A DNA stretch of 64,000 nucleotides from Microbacterium sp. CSI-V. Lineage in GTDB: Bacteria; Actinomycetota; Actinomycetes; Actinomycetales; Microbacteriaceae. Positions 51,108-59,916 of this stretch are shown piece after piece (within the stretch, counting starts at the first letter, position 1; each line of letters begins with the position of its first letter). Where the stretch lies: NCBI RefSeq assembly GCF_001984105.1, contig NZ_MTQM01000008.1:682001-746000 (forward strand), in the 5' to 3' direction. The notes under the pieces are model-generated. The model searched no databases, was not told the DNA's origin, and saw only the letters and a program-made list of their open reading frames with translations. Position numbers and translations under genes: made by a program.

Positions 51108-52409
51108 ATGCTTCTCGAAAGAGACCTCATCCAGTCCGTCGGATTCCGCAACGTCCGCGAGGGCGACGAGATCACCGGATTCCAGTTCCGCGTCCGCATG
51201 CCGTCGTACCGCGGCATGGCCGCGTCCCTCATCGACGGGATCGGCGTGAGCATCCCCGGGCTCGTCGACGTCGCCCCCGACGTGCCGCTGTGGACGCTGC
51301 AGGGACGGCAGTACACGCTCGCCGAGCTGTGGGACGGCGATGGCGTGCGCTGGCCGCTCGAGGACGCGGCGATCATCACCGTGCCGCTCGCCGGCGGTCT
51401 CCCCGACGGCGTGCACGAGCTGTCGATCGAGCTCCGGCTGCGCATGTCGTACATCCCGCAGGAGCACCAGCCCAGCACGTACCGCGTGACCAAGCACGTC
51501 ACGCTCGCGCCCGAGGCATCCGGTGCCCCCTTCCGGTACGGCGTCTCGCTGTACAGCTACATGAGCGACTTCGGCACGGTCCTGGACCTCGAGACCGCGA
51601 TGGCCTCGATCGCCGACCTCGGCGCGACGGGCCTCGAGATCCTCGGCGAAGCGCACATCCCGAACTACCCGAACCCCTCCGACGAGTGGGTCGAGCAGTG
51701 GTTCGCGCTGCTGCAGAAGTACGGCCTCGAGCCGACGAACTACGGCTCGTGGATCGACACGCGCCTGCACTCCAGCGGCCCCAACGCCCGCGACATGACC
51801 GCCGAAGAGGGCGCCGCCGTCCTGCAGCGCGACCTGCGTCTGGCGAAGCGCCTCGGTTTCCGGTTCGTCCGGCCGAAGATCGGCGTCGTGTCCAGCGACC
51901 TCGTCCCCCACCCGATCTGGACCGAGGCCGTCGAGGCATCCCTCCCGCTCGCGGAGGAGCTCGACGTCATCATCTGCCCCGAGATCCACTCGCCCACCCC
52001 GATCAAGCACGAGGTCGTCGACGACTACATCGCCCTCATCCGCCGCACCGGCACGAAGCACTTCGGGCTGCTGCTGGACACCGGGATCTTCCAGGACCGC
52101 CCGATCCCGCTGAAGGTCGGCGAGCTGCCGGGTCGGCGTCCGGCGTTCCTCGACGGCATCCACGTCGACCCGAACGACGTGTTCGACGTGATCGAGAACG
52201 TGGTGTTCATCCAGGCGAAGTTCCACGACATCGACGAGGAGCTCGACGACAAGCAGATCCCGTGGGAGCCCGTCCTCCGGGCGCTGAAGGACGCGGGGTA
52301 CACCGGGTACCTCTCGAGCGAATACGAGGGCGAGCGCGAACCGTGGCGCTCGATCGAGCAGGTGCGCCGCCAGCACTCGCTCATCCGCCAGATCGCCGAC
52401 CGGCTCTGA
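51108..52409 (+). CDS. C-glycoside deglycosidase-like protein, fused beta-like and TIM-barrel alpha-like domains (1)
   Basis: Protein of 433 residues in two parts. Residues about 1-140 match the C-glycoside deglycosidase beta-subunit family (DUF6379): FRNVREGDEITGFQFRVRMP, IDGIGVSIPG, VPLAGGLPDGVHELSIELRL. Residues about 145-433 form a xylose-isomerase-like TIM barrel, as in the alpha subunit, with candidate metal ligands Glu292 (CPEIHS), Asp324 (LLLDTGIF), His373 (AKFHDID) and Glu405 (SSEYEGE). In characterised C-deglycosidases these are two subunits that cleave 3-oxo-C-glycosides. Where the paralogue downstream has HVHAKFY, this protein reads FIQAKFH, so the metal site may differ. First gene of a two-gene operon. 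Confidence 0.8.
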   Translation: MLLERDLIQSVGFRNVREGDEITGFQFRVRMPSYRGMAASLIDGIGVSIPGLVDVAPDVPLWTLQGRQYTLAELWDGDGVRWPLEDAAIITVPLAGGLPDGVHELSIELRLRMSYIPQEHQPSTYRVTKHVTLAPEASGAPFRYGVSLYSYMSDFGTVLDLETAMASIADLGATGLEILGEAHIPNYPNPSDEWVEQWFALLQKYGLEPTNYGSWIDTRLHSSGPNARDMTAEEGAAVLQRDLRLAKRLGFRFVRPKIGVVSSDLVPHPIWTEAVEASLPLAEELDVIICPEIHSPTPIKHEVVDDYIALIRRTGTKHFGLLLDTGIFQDRPIPLKVGELPGRRPAFLDGIHVDPNDVFDVIENVVFIQAKFHDIDEELDDKQIPWEPVLRALKDAGYTGYLSSEYEGEREPWRSIEQVRRQHSLIRQIADRL

Positions 52410-52417
52410 GGCGCGTC

Positions 52418-53893
52418 ATGCCCAACGGACTGATCCACGCCGACAGCCTGCGCCCCCACCCCGACGGGCTCGCGCTCCGGCTGACCATCCCCTGGTACCG
52501 GAGCCTCTGGCTGTCGTCGGTCACCTCGCTCGCGCTCTCGATCGACGGAGAGGCGGTCGATGCCGACGACCTCCGGTTCGAGCTGGGCGAACGCCCCTAC
52601 CGCGTCGACGAGCTGCCCGAGCAGAGCGAGACGCTGTGGTTCCTGCAGGAGCACCCGCTGCTGGTGGTCCGACGGGTCGAACCCGTCGCGCTCGGAGAGA
52701 CCCACGACGTCGTGCTGCACGGCGAGCTGCGCCTGCCCTACATGCAGATCGCGCCCGGCCAGGACGGCGGCCCCGGCATGTACGTGCCGAACGTGGTCCA
52801 CGACGTGAGGACCCTGACGGTCGTCGACACGGATGCCGTGCCCCCGGCGCTCGTGCACGAGACGGTTCCCGCGCCGCCCGCGACCGACGACGACCCCTTC
52901 CGGCTCGGCCTGACGCTCTACTCCGCGAGCGCGGAGTTCCGCGCCGGCTGGTACGACTTCGACGGCCTGCTCGACCGGGTCGCGGATCTCGGGATCGGCC
53001 CCGGCATCGAGATCGTGGCATCCCAGATGGTCCCGACCTACCCGGTGGTCGGCGACGACTTCGTGCGCACGTGGCGCGCGGCGTTCGACCGGCACGGGTT
53101 CGTCGAGAGCTCGTTCGGCGCCAACCTCGACATGGGGCGCCGGCGTGATCGCGACATGACCCCCGACGAGGAGTTCGAGTTCTCGACCCTCATGTTCGAG
53201 GGCGCCAAGAAGCTCGGGTTCCCGCTCGTGCGCATCCAGTCGGCCAAGCCCGAGCTGCTCCGTCGGCTGCTGCCGATCGCGGAGGACTTCGAGCTGAAGC
53301 TCGCGTACGAGATCCACGCACCCATGGGACCGAACGCCGAGCCGATCCTGCGGGTGCGCGAGACCTACGCCGAGCTGGACTCGCCGCTGCTCGGCTTCGT
53401 CGCCGACTTCTCGTCCACCATGCACGCGATGTCGCCGACGCTGCTGCGAGCCGTCCGTCGCGCGGGGCTCGACGACGAAGCGGTTGCGCGTCTCCAGAAG
53501 ATCTGGGCGACGGATGCCACGATGCAGGCGCGTCAGCAGGAGTTCCTCGCGTACCTGCGCGGGCGTGACTTCGACCCCGGCCGCCTGGGCTCGTTCGCCC
53601 ACCTCGCGTTCAACATGCACGGGCACGTCGACCCCCGCGAGTGGGCCGACATCATGCCCCAGATCCTGCACGTGCACGCGAAGTTCTACGACATCGATGA
53701 CGACGGCCGAGAGCCCGCGATCGACTACCCCGAGCTCGTGCGCGTCTTCGTCGAGGGCGGATACCGCGGCTTCTGGTCGAGCGAGTGGGAGGGTCACGCG
53801 TTCGCCGAACTCGGTGAGGTCGACCCGCTGCTGCTCGTGCGGCGCCAGCACGACCTCATCCGTTCGGCGATGCGGGCGGTGCCGGTGGGGTGA
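52418..53893 (+). CDS. C-glycoside deglycosidase-like protein, fused beta-like and TIM-barrel alpha-like domains (2)
   Basis: Second, divergent fusion, 491 residues. The N-terminal part (about 1-150; LRLTIPWYRSLWLSSVTSLA, ELRLPYMQI) is a beta-subunit-like sandwich with weaker similarity; the C-terminal part (about 160-491) is the TIM barrel with ligands Glu298 (AYEIHAP), Asp330 (VADFSST), His418/His420 (HVHAKFYDID) and Glu456 (SSEWEGH), the fuller metal site of the pair. It starts 8 bases after the first fusion, with GAGG 6 bases upstream. The two proteins may form a heteromer or act on different aglycones. Confidence 0.78.
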   Translation: MPNGLIHADSLRPHPDGLALRLTIPWYRSLWLSSVTSLALSIDGEAVDADDLRFELGERPYRVDELPEQSETLWFLQEHPLLVVRRVEPVALGETHDVVLHGELRLPYMQIAPGQDGGPGMYVPNVVHDVRTLTVVDTDAVPPALVHETVPAPPATDDDPFRLGLTLYSASAEFRAGWYDFDGLLDRVADLGIGPGIEIVASQMVPTYPVVGDDFVRTWRAAFDRHGFVESSFGANLDMGRRRDRDMTPDEEFEFSTLMFEGAKKLGFPLVRIQSAKPELLRRLLPIAEDFELKLAYEIHAPMGPNAEPILRVRETYAELDSPLLGFVADFSSTMHAMSPTLLRAVRRAGLDDEAVARLQKIWATDATMQARQQEFLAYLRGRDFDPGRLGSFAHLAFNMHGHVDPREWADIMPQILHVHAKFYDIDDDGREPAIDYPELVRVFVEGGYRGFWSSEWEGHAFAELGEVDPLLLVRRQHDLIRSAMRAVPVG

Positions 53894-53938
53894 CCGGGGG
53901 CGGGAGCCGGATTGGCCGGTGAGCGGCCACGCGCCGGG

Positions 53939-54571
53939 TCAGTCCGCCGCGATCGTCCGGTACACCGTGCGGGCCAGGCGCTCGAGGAGGTCGGGCCAGG
54001 CGTAGGTGTCGTGGGGGCTCGCGGTCGCCGTCACGCCGAGGCCGAGGTACCGCACGCACAGGCTGTAGAAGATCTCGAACGCCCAGACGGCGCTCTCCGT
54101 CGGGAGGTCAACGCCGTGCTCCGCGGCGGCGGCGAAGAGCGCGCGGAGGAAGACCGCCTGCCCCGCGTCACCGGAGCGTCGCCCGCGCGCGAGGATCTCG
54201 GCATCCTCCACCCCCAGGAGGAAGAAGGGCGACAACAGGTCGCGGTTCTCCCGCAGAATCCCGGCGTAGACCGTGACGATGTCGGCCGTCGCGGTCGCGA
54301 AGTTCGCGGCCCCGACCCCCGCCGCACCCACGCGCTGCTCGGTCTCGGCGTCGAGGCGATCGAACTCCTGGGTCTGGACGGCCCGCAGCAGCTCCGCCTT
54401 GCCCGGCACCCGTCCGTAGATCGACCCGATCGACACTCCGGCCCGCGCGCTGACCTCCGCGAGCGAGAACTGACCGGTCCCGCGCTCGTGCAGGAGCTCG
54501 AGGACCGCGGCGCGCACTTTCGCGAACGAGTCGCGGCTGCGCTGCTGCTTGGGCTCCGATACGCCGCTCAC
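53939..54571 (-). CDS. TetR-family transcriptional regulator
   Basis: Regulator of about 210 residues: TetR helix-turn-helix near residues 25-50 (FSLAEVSARAGVSIGSIYGRV) and an all-helical ligand domain. GTG at 54571 (AGGGGG upstream) is preferred; GTG at 54589, overlapping the preceding stop as GTGA, is an alternative that would couple translation. Last gene of the minus-strand unit monooxygenase-GH39-like-TetR, so it probably represses that unit. Confidence 0.88.
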   Translation of the reverse strand: MSGVSEPKQQRSRDSFAKVRAAVLELLHERGTGQFSLAEVSARAGVSIGSIYGRVPGKAELLRAVQTQEFDRLDAETEQRVGAAGVGAANFATATADIVTVYAGILRENRDLLSPFFLLGVEDAEILARGRRSGDAGQAVFLRALFAAAAEHGVDLPTESAVWAFEIFYSLCVRYLGLGVTATASPHDTYAWPDLLERLARTVYRTIAAD

Positions 54572-54585
54572 GGGACCCCCTGTGC

Positions 54586-56022
54586 TCACGCCGTCAGTTC
54601 CACGAGGATCGCAGACTGCGGCGGCAGGGGCACATCGAGCTGGAGGGCGCCGGTGGTGGACACCGTCACCGGGTGAGGACCCTCGACCACGCCGTCCAGA
54701 GACGTGATCGTGGCGTGCACGATGGCATCCGTCCAGGGGAGGTTCTGCACCTGGATCCGAGCCGATTCGACCCCGGCGGATGCCAGGTCGGGACGCTGCG
54801 GGGGCAGGGTCAGGCCCAGCTCGATCCGCTGTTCGCCGATCGGGATGCGGAAGGTGAAGCGGTCCTCTTCGCGCGGGGCGAGGGCGCTGTCGGGGGCGAC
54901 GTAGTTGGACACCAGCACGCGCACGGTGTCGCCGTCGCGTCCGGCGGCGACGGCCAGGCCCGACTCGTCCCCGCCCGAGGCGGCGAGGCGTCGCCCGGTG
55001 AGGGCGCGTCCGGCCAGGGCCAGTGCGCGGGAACGCTCGTCGGGGGTGCCGTCCACGTCGCCGACGCCGCCCGGATCGACGAAACCGTAGTGGGGGTCGC
55101 GGCCGCTGTCGGCGCGGAAGAAGAACGCGTGGTCGATCACCGTGTCCTGCAGCGCGATCGCCGTCGCGACCTGGAACGCGCCCTTCTCGGCGGCCGGGGC
55201 CGAGCTGCTGGGCACCGCGAGGTAGTTCCAGTACGAGAGCGTCAGGTCGGTGTCGCTGAACCCGTGACGATCGAGCACGGTCCGCAGCTCGCGGGCGACG
55301 TAGCGGTAGTCCAGCGGATCGCGGCTGCCGTCGGTGAACCACAGGAACGAGAAGAAGTGGAGGGGGAGGTCGTTCTCGCGCACGAAGGCCAGGAAGCCCT
55401 CGCGGTAGGGCGCGTCGGCCTCGAGCGCGAAGGCGAGGGACGGCCCACCGACCGTCAGGGAGGGGTCGACGCGGGAAACCGCCTCGCAGAACGCGCCGTA
55501 CATCGCGTAGAAGTCTTCGGGGCGCCCGCCGAAGTGCAGGGGGCCGAAGTCGGGCTGGTCGCCGAACTCGTAGATGCGGACGGGCTTCGCGGGTCCGCCC
55601 GCCCACCCTGCCGAGTAGTGGCGGACGACGTGCTCGACGACCCTGCCGTAGAGCTCGACGTCTTCGGCCGGGAGTTTGTTCTTCGGGATGGAACTGGCCA
55701 CCGTGAACAGGACCTCCGCGCCGATCGCGTGCACCGCCTCCACCCACTCGTCGGTCGCGGTGAAGTTGTAGCTCGCCGGGTCGTCGGGGTCGGCGCTCCA
55801 GTCGGGGAACAGGCTCGTGGGGTTGTCGCGGGTGTCGAGGCGCGACACCCAGTCGAACGAGCGGACGACCGCCACCCCCGCCTCCCGCCACAGCGGCGTC
55901 ATGTCGGGGAACTCGGGGTATCCCTCGACGGGGCCGGGGACGCCGCCCACGCCGTTCAGCGGACGGAAGGCGCTCTCCCGGGCGGCATCCACGACAAGGG
56001 TGCGGGTGGGGGTGTGCGACAC
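54586..56022 (-). CDS. GH39/GH-A-like protein lacking the usual catalytic glutamates
   Basis: Cytoplasmic protein of 478 residues with a GH-A clan barrel (about 1-340) and a C-terminal beta domain, resembling GH39 beta-xylosidases (WVEAVHAIGAEVLFTVASSI, VEHVVRHYSAGW). The acid/base motif WNEPD is replaced by EFGDQPDF (Gln156 at the Glu position), and at the expected nucleophile strand the sequence is LTLSYWNY (Tyr264 region) rather than TEW. It therefore either uses other residues or is not a classical retaining glycosidase. The GTG start has GAGGAG upstream; a longer frame overlaps the monooxygenase gene. No signal peptide. Confidence 0.75.
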   Translation of the reverse strand: MSHTPTRTLVVDAARESAFRPLNGVGGVPGPVEGYPEFPDMTPLWREAGVAVVRSFDWVSRLDTRDNPTSLFPDWSADPDDPASYNFTATDEWVEAVHAIGAEVLFTVASSIPKNKLPAEDVELYGRVVEHVVRHYSAGWAGGPAKPVRIYEFGDQPDFGPLHFGGRPEDFYAMYGAFCEAVSRVDPSLTVGGPSLAFALEADAPYREGFLAFVRENDLPLHFFSFLWFTDGSRDPLDYRYVARELRTVLDRHGFSDTDLTLSYWNYLAVPSSSAPAAEKGAFQVATAIALQDTVIDHAFFFRADSGRDPHYGFVDPGGVGDVDGTPDERSRALALAGRALTGRRLAASGGDESGLAVAAGRDGDTVRVLVSNYVAPDSALAPREEDRFTFRIPIGEQRIELGLTLPPQRPDLASAGVESARIQVQNLPWTDAIVHATITSLDGVVEGPHPVTVSTTGALQLDVPLPPQSAILVELTA

Positions 56023-56041
56023 GGGCGTCTCCTCGGGGGTC

Positions 56042-57205
56042 TCAGTAGGGCATCCGCAGGAGGCGGTTCGCGTACTCATTGGCGATCGGCTCGTCGTGGC
56101 GGAGGTGGTCGATGCGGGCGCGGTAGGTCTCTTCGGTGACGGAGTCGAACTCCTCGAGCATCGACTCGATCGACCGCTCGTGCACCGCGCGCACGCGCGG
56201 AAGGCGGCGCTTCATGAAGTTCAGCTGCGCGTCGAGCAGCGACTGGTCCTTCGCGAGCTCCTGCGCGAGCACGACGCCGTCCTCGATGCTCATCGCCGCC
56301 CCCGACCCGAGGTACGGGGTCATCGTGTGCGCCGCGTCGCCCAGGATCATCACGCGGCCGCGGAACCACGGGTACGGCACCCACACGGTCGAATAGGGCG
56401 TGTAGGCGACGTTCTCGGCGTGGCGGACGTCCTCGAGCGCATCGGCCAGGAACTCCGACCCGCGGGTGAGCGCGGCCGCACGATCGTGCATGATCTCGGC
56501 CATCTTGCTGGCGTCGTAGCGCGGGCGGCCCTCCTCCGCCACGGTCAGCACCATGTACATGAGGTCTTCCGACAGGGGCGTCAGCATGATCTTGCCGCCG
56601 TAGCCCTGGCAGATGATGGGCTGCATGATCCTGCGGCGGTTCGGGAGTCCCGCGCGCCACGCCACTCCGCCGACGGGGCGGGGAGCGTACTTCTCGCCGA
56701 AGTACTCGCGACGGATCTGCGAGTGGAGGCCGTCGAAACCGAGCACGAGGTCGTAGTCGGCGCGGTCGCCCGTGCTGAACGTGACCGTGGCCGTGTCGGC
56801 ATCCTGGGCGATGTCGGCGACGGTCGTGCTCATCCGGAAGGTGCAGCCGTTGTCGAGGGCGTGCTTCGCGGCGAGCTCGAGGAAGGCGATGCGCGACATC
56901 GTCACGCAGCCGGGGAGCCCCTCGTCCCGTGTCCCGTAGCTCATGGTGCTGAGGAGGTTGCCGTCGGCGTCGTAGTTGTCGATCCCGGGCGCGGGGTGGC
57001 CGATCGCGAGCACGTCCTCGAGGAGACCGATGTCGCGCACCGCGCGGAGGCCGTTGATGCGCAGGCCGAAACCGACGCCGGCGACGCTGATCTCGGGCTT
57101 GTCGTCGATGACGTCGACTTCCGCGCCGATCCGGGCGAGGGCCGAGGCCGTGCTCAGGCCTCCGATCCCGGCGCCGACGATCAGGATGCGCAACGGTTGT
57201 GCCAT
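56042..57205 (-). CDS. FAD-dependent monooxygenase (class A, aromatic hydroxylase-like)
   Basis: Flavoprotein hydroxylase of 387 residues: GAGIGG (11-16), LGFDGLHSQIR (DG motif) and ILGDAAHTMTPYLGSGA (GD motif). Such enzymes hydroxylate phenolic rings, so it may act on the aglycone freed by the deglycosidases; this is inference from neighbours. It heads the minus-strand unit, with an AATCAG-N10-CTGATT inverted repeat about 55 bases upstream. Confidence 0.88.
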   Translation of the reverse strand: MAQPLRILIVGAGIGGLSTASALARIGAEVDVIDDKPEISVAGVGFGLRINGLRAVRDIGLLEDVLAIGHPAPGIDNYDADGNLLSTMSYGTRDEGLPGCVTMSRIAFLELAAKHALDNGCTFRMSTTVADIAQDADTATVTFSTGDRADYDLVLGFDGLHSQIRREYFGEKYAPRPVGGVAWRAGLPNRRRIMQPIICQGYGGKIMLTPLSEDLMYMVLTVAEEGRPRYDASKMAEIMHDRAAALTRGSEFLADALEDVRHAENVAYTPYSTVWVPYPWFRGRVMILGDAAHTMTPYLGSGAAMSIEDGVVLAQELAKDQSLLDAQLNFMKRRLPRVRAVHERSIESMLEEFDSVTEETYRARIDHLRHDEPIANEYANRLLRMPY

Positions 57206-57259
57206 GGGGTGCTCCTCACTGAGCGGGCATCGGGAGGGGGACGAACGCGCGATTTACAG

Positions 57260-57281
57260 AATCAGGACGTTGGTTCTGATT
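57260..57281. promoter_or_regulatory. Candidate TetR-type operator upstream of the monooxygenase operon
   Basis: AATCAG-N10-CTGATT inverted repeat in an AT-richer patch 55-76 bases before the monooxygenase start, a likely place for its promoter; the TetR gene is in the same operon. Rest of the 57206-57458 gap holds only the palindrome below. Confidence 0.4.
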
Positions 57282-57378
57282 TTCACCGTAGCCACGGGGC
57301 GCCGGGGATGGCCAGCGATGGGCGCGGTGGCATCCGGATGCGCTCCATCACGATCACTGATAGCCGACCCCTACCCAG

Positions 57379-57445
57379 GCATAAACGCGATTCGCGCGTG
57401 GAAACGCGTGCACACCGTGTTTATGCGCGCGAATCGCGTTTATGC
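57379..57445. repeat. Long intergenic palindrome, ATAAACGC family, copy 2
   Basis: Perfect 20-bp arms beginning GCATAAACGCGATTCG, with a further TTTATGCGCG word inside the loop. Shares CATAAACGCG with the nested palindrome at 23173. It lies 13 bases beyond the 3' end of the LysR gene and may terminate it. Confidence 0.9.
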
Positions 57446-57458
57446 AGGAGAGCGGGAC

Positions 57459-58400
57459 TCAGTGCGGCGCGTGCCCCGCGGCGACCCGGCGGCCGGCCTC
57501 GGCGAACAGTCCGCGCATCCACTCGTGTTCGGGATCGCGGTTGTGCGAGGGATGCCACCACAGCGCGCTCACGATCGGTGTCGCGGCGAACGGCAGGGGC
57601 ACGACGCGGATGCCGCCGATGCGCAGCAGGTGCGGAGCGAGAGCCGACTGCACGAGACCCACGCGGCGCGTGCCGCTGACGAAGTGCCCCACCGGGAGGA
57701 AGCTCTCCAGCACCACCTCGATGTGCGGTTCGACGCCCAGCTGCTGGATCTGGCGCGCGGCCGAGGTGAACGCCGAGCGGGACTGGAACGTCAGCACCCA
57801 CGGCATGTCGGCGAGGTTCTGCATCGTCAGCGACTCCCCGACCTCGTCGTTGTCGTCGGAGACGACGGCGAGCCAGTCGTCCTGCCACAGGTCGAGGTAG
57901 GGCAGCTCCGAGACCGGACCGTGCGGGATGACCATGGCGTCGGCGGAGCGGAGGCGGTTGGCGGCGTCCTCGACGATGCCGGGGTTGTGCAGCATGTAGC
58001 GGAACCGGACCCCGGGGGCCTGCTCGGCGGCGAGCTGCGAGACGACGGTGCCCACGGTGACGAAGCCGTAGTCGGAGCCGTAGATCGAGAACTCGCGGGT
58101 CGACTCGGCGGGCGACCACGACGCCTGGCTCTCGAAGACGCGCCGGGCGGCCTCCAGGGCCGTGCTCGTGTGATCGGTGAGACGCACCGCGAACGGCGTG
58201 AGCTCGTACGTGTTCCCGCGCCGCGCGAGGATCTGGTCGTTGAAGTGCGTGCGCAGCCGCGCGAGCGAGGCGCTGAGGGCGGGCTGGCTGAGGTGCAGCC
58301 GGTCGGCCGCCCGCGTCACGCTCCGCTCGGTGAGCAGCGCGTCGAGCGCGATGAGCAGGTTGAGGTCGAGGCGCGACAGCGTCGCATGATCGGTCACCAC
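57459..58400 (-). CDS. LysR-family transcriptional regulator
   Basis: LysR-type regulator of 313 residues: N-terminal winged helix (about 11-65; SVTRAADRLHLSQPALSASL) and a co-inducer domain of the NodD/NahR/LinR group (FSIYGSDYGFVTVGTVV). That group often senses aromatic or flavonoid compounds. It starts at one of two adjacent GTG codons. It is divergent from the third importer; CTTATGTGCT direct repeats in the gap are its probable targets. Confidence 0.9.
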   Translation of the reverse strand: MVTDHATLSRLDLNLLIALDALLTERSVTRAADRLHLSQPALSASLARLRTHFNDQILARRGNTYELTPFAVRLTDHTSTALEAARRVFESQASWSPAESTREFSIYGSDYGFVTVGTVVSQLAAEQAPGVRFRYMLHNPGIVEDAANRLRSADAMVIPHGPVSELPYLDLWQDDWLAVVSDDNDEVGESLTMQNLADMPWVLTFQSRSAFTSAARQIQQLGVEPHIEVVLESFLPVGHFVSGTRRVGLVQSALAPHLLRIGGIRVVPLPFAATPIVSALWWHPSHNRDPEHEWMRGLFAEAGRRVAAGHAPH

Positions 58401-58503
58401 GATGTGATCCTTCGCTCGGATATGCGTGACGCCAGTGTATCCACGGGGTCTATGTGCCGCACGTGAGTTATCGCGGGGGTGGATGCCATACGCCCGGGCG
58501 GGC

Positions 58504-58535
58504 CTTATGTGCTCTATCTACGAGACTTATGTGCT
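58504..58535. promoter_or_regulatory. Direct repeats CTTATGTGCT upstream of the third importer
   Basis: Two exact copies of CTTATGTGCT (58504-58513 and 58526-58535), 22 bases apart, or two helical turns, ideal for side-by-side binding of a dimeric regulator. The CTTATGT core also occurs at 51044. Located about 90-120 bases before the importer start. Confidence 0.6.
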
Positions 58536-58622
58536 TTTTCGGCGCATCCCCTCGATACTGAGGATCACAGCACAGGCGCTCCACCGAAGGAGCCGCCGAC
58601 AACGTCGTCAGAAAGGCTGGCC

Positions 58623-59912
58623 ATGACTCAACCCCGCCGTCGCGTCACGCGGCTCGTAAGTCTCCTCGCCCTCCCCGCCACCGCAGCCCTGGTCCTGGCC
58701 GGATGCTCCGGCTCCGGCGGCGACACCGGCTCGGGGGACAGCGGCTCCTTCACGTTCACGTTCGCCACCTCGAACAACCTCGAGAGCCCGTACCAGACCC
58801 TCGCCAACGAGTACCAGGCGCAGCACGAGGGCGTCACCATCACGACCAACCCCACCCCCAACGACAAGTACGGCGAGACGATCCGCACGCAGCTGCAGGC
58901 CGGCAACGCCTCCGACGTCATCCAGACCACGCCCGGCTCGGGCGACGCCCGCGGCATCATCCCGCTCGCGGAGGCCGGGTTCCTCGAACCGCTCGGCGAC
59001 ACCGCGAAGAGCCTCATCATCCCCGGCAGCGAGTCGGTGTACACCATCGACGACAAGGTCTACGGCCAGCCCCTGGACTTCACCATCGGCGCCGTCGTCG
59101 CGAGCCTCGGCACCGCCAAGATGAAGGGCCTCGACTCCTTCCCGACCACGATGAGCGAACTCACCGCGGCCTGCTCGTCGCTCCAGGGTCAGGGCGCATC
59201 GCTCCTCGCCCTCGCCGGTGCCGCCGGCCCCAACGTGGGTCTGACCATCCAGGGCATCTCGGCGACCCGCGTGTACTCGTCGACGCCCGACTGGAACCAG
59301 CAGCGCGCCGACGGCACGGTCACCTTCGCCGACAGCCAGGGCTGGAAGGACACCCTCCAGACCTTCATCGACCTGAAGGACGCCGGCTGCTTCCAGCCGG
59401 GCGCCGAGGGCGGTGGCTTCGACGCCATCACCAACGGCCTCGCCCAGGGCACCTCGGTCGGCAGCTTCATCCCGTCGGGTGCCGCGGTCGAGATCTCCAA
59501 GGCCGCGCCCGCCGAGGCCGAGTTCGCCGTCGAGCCCTTCCCCGCCGAGAGCGGCGAGCCGATGGTTCTCGGCAGCTCCAACTACACGCTGTCGATCAAC
59601 GCCAAGGCCAAGAACAAGCAGGCCGCTCAGGACTTCCTCGAGTGGATGGCCGAGCCCGCCCAGCAGCAGCGCTACTACGAGCTCTCGGGTGAGCTGCCCG
59701 TCTCGGCGTTCGACACGCTCGACCTCAGCGGCACGATCTACGCCCCCGTGGCCGATCTGCTGAAGAACAAGCAGTACACGCCGCTGCCGAACAACATCTG
59801 GCCGAACCCCTCGGTGTACGAGGCGCTGCAGGTCGGCGGTCAGGGACTGCTCACCGGGCAGACCACCATCGACCAGGTGCTCCAGAGCATGGACGCCGCC
59901 TGGGGCAACTGA
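58623..59912 (+). CDS. ABC transporter solute-binding lipoprotein (CUT1 type)
   Basis: Lipoprotein of 429 residues with lipobox LAGC (Cys28), family 1 solute-binding fold (FTFATSNNLESPYQTLANEY). The ATG is preceded by AAAGG. As the first gene of the third importer, next to deglycosidase and oxidase genes, it probably binds a glycoside or the sugar released from it. Confidence 0.92.
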   Translation: MTQPRRRVTRLVSLLALPATAALVLAGCSGSGGDTGSGDSGSFTFTFATSNNLESPYQTLANEYQAQHEGVTITTNPTPNDKYGETIRTQLQAGNASDVIQTTPGSGDARGIIPLAEAGFLEPLGDTAKSLIIPGSESVYTIDDKVYGQPLDFTIGAVVASLGTAKMKGLDSFPTTMSELTAACSSLQGQGASLLALAGAAGPNVGLTIQGISATRVYSSTPDWNQQRADGTVTFADSQGWKDTLQTFIDLKDAGCFQPGAEGGGFDAITNGLAQGTSVGSFIPSGAAVEISKAAPAEAEFAVEPFPAESGEPMVLGSSNYTLSINAKAKNKQAAQDFLEWMAEPAQQQRYYELSGELPVSAFDTLDLSGTIYAPVADLLKNKQYTPLPNNIWPNPSVYEALQVGGQGLLTGQTTIDQVLQSMDAAWGN

Positions 59913-59916
59913 CACC

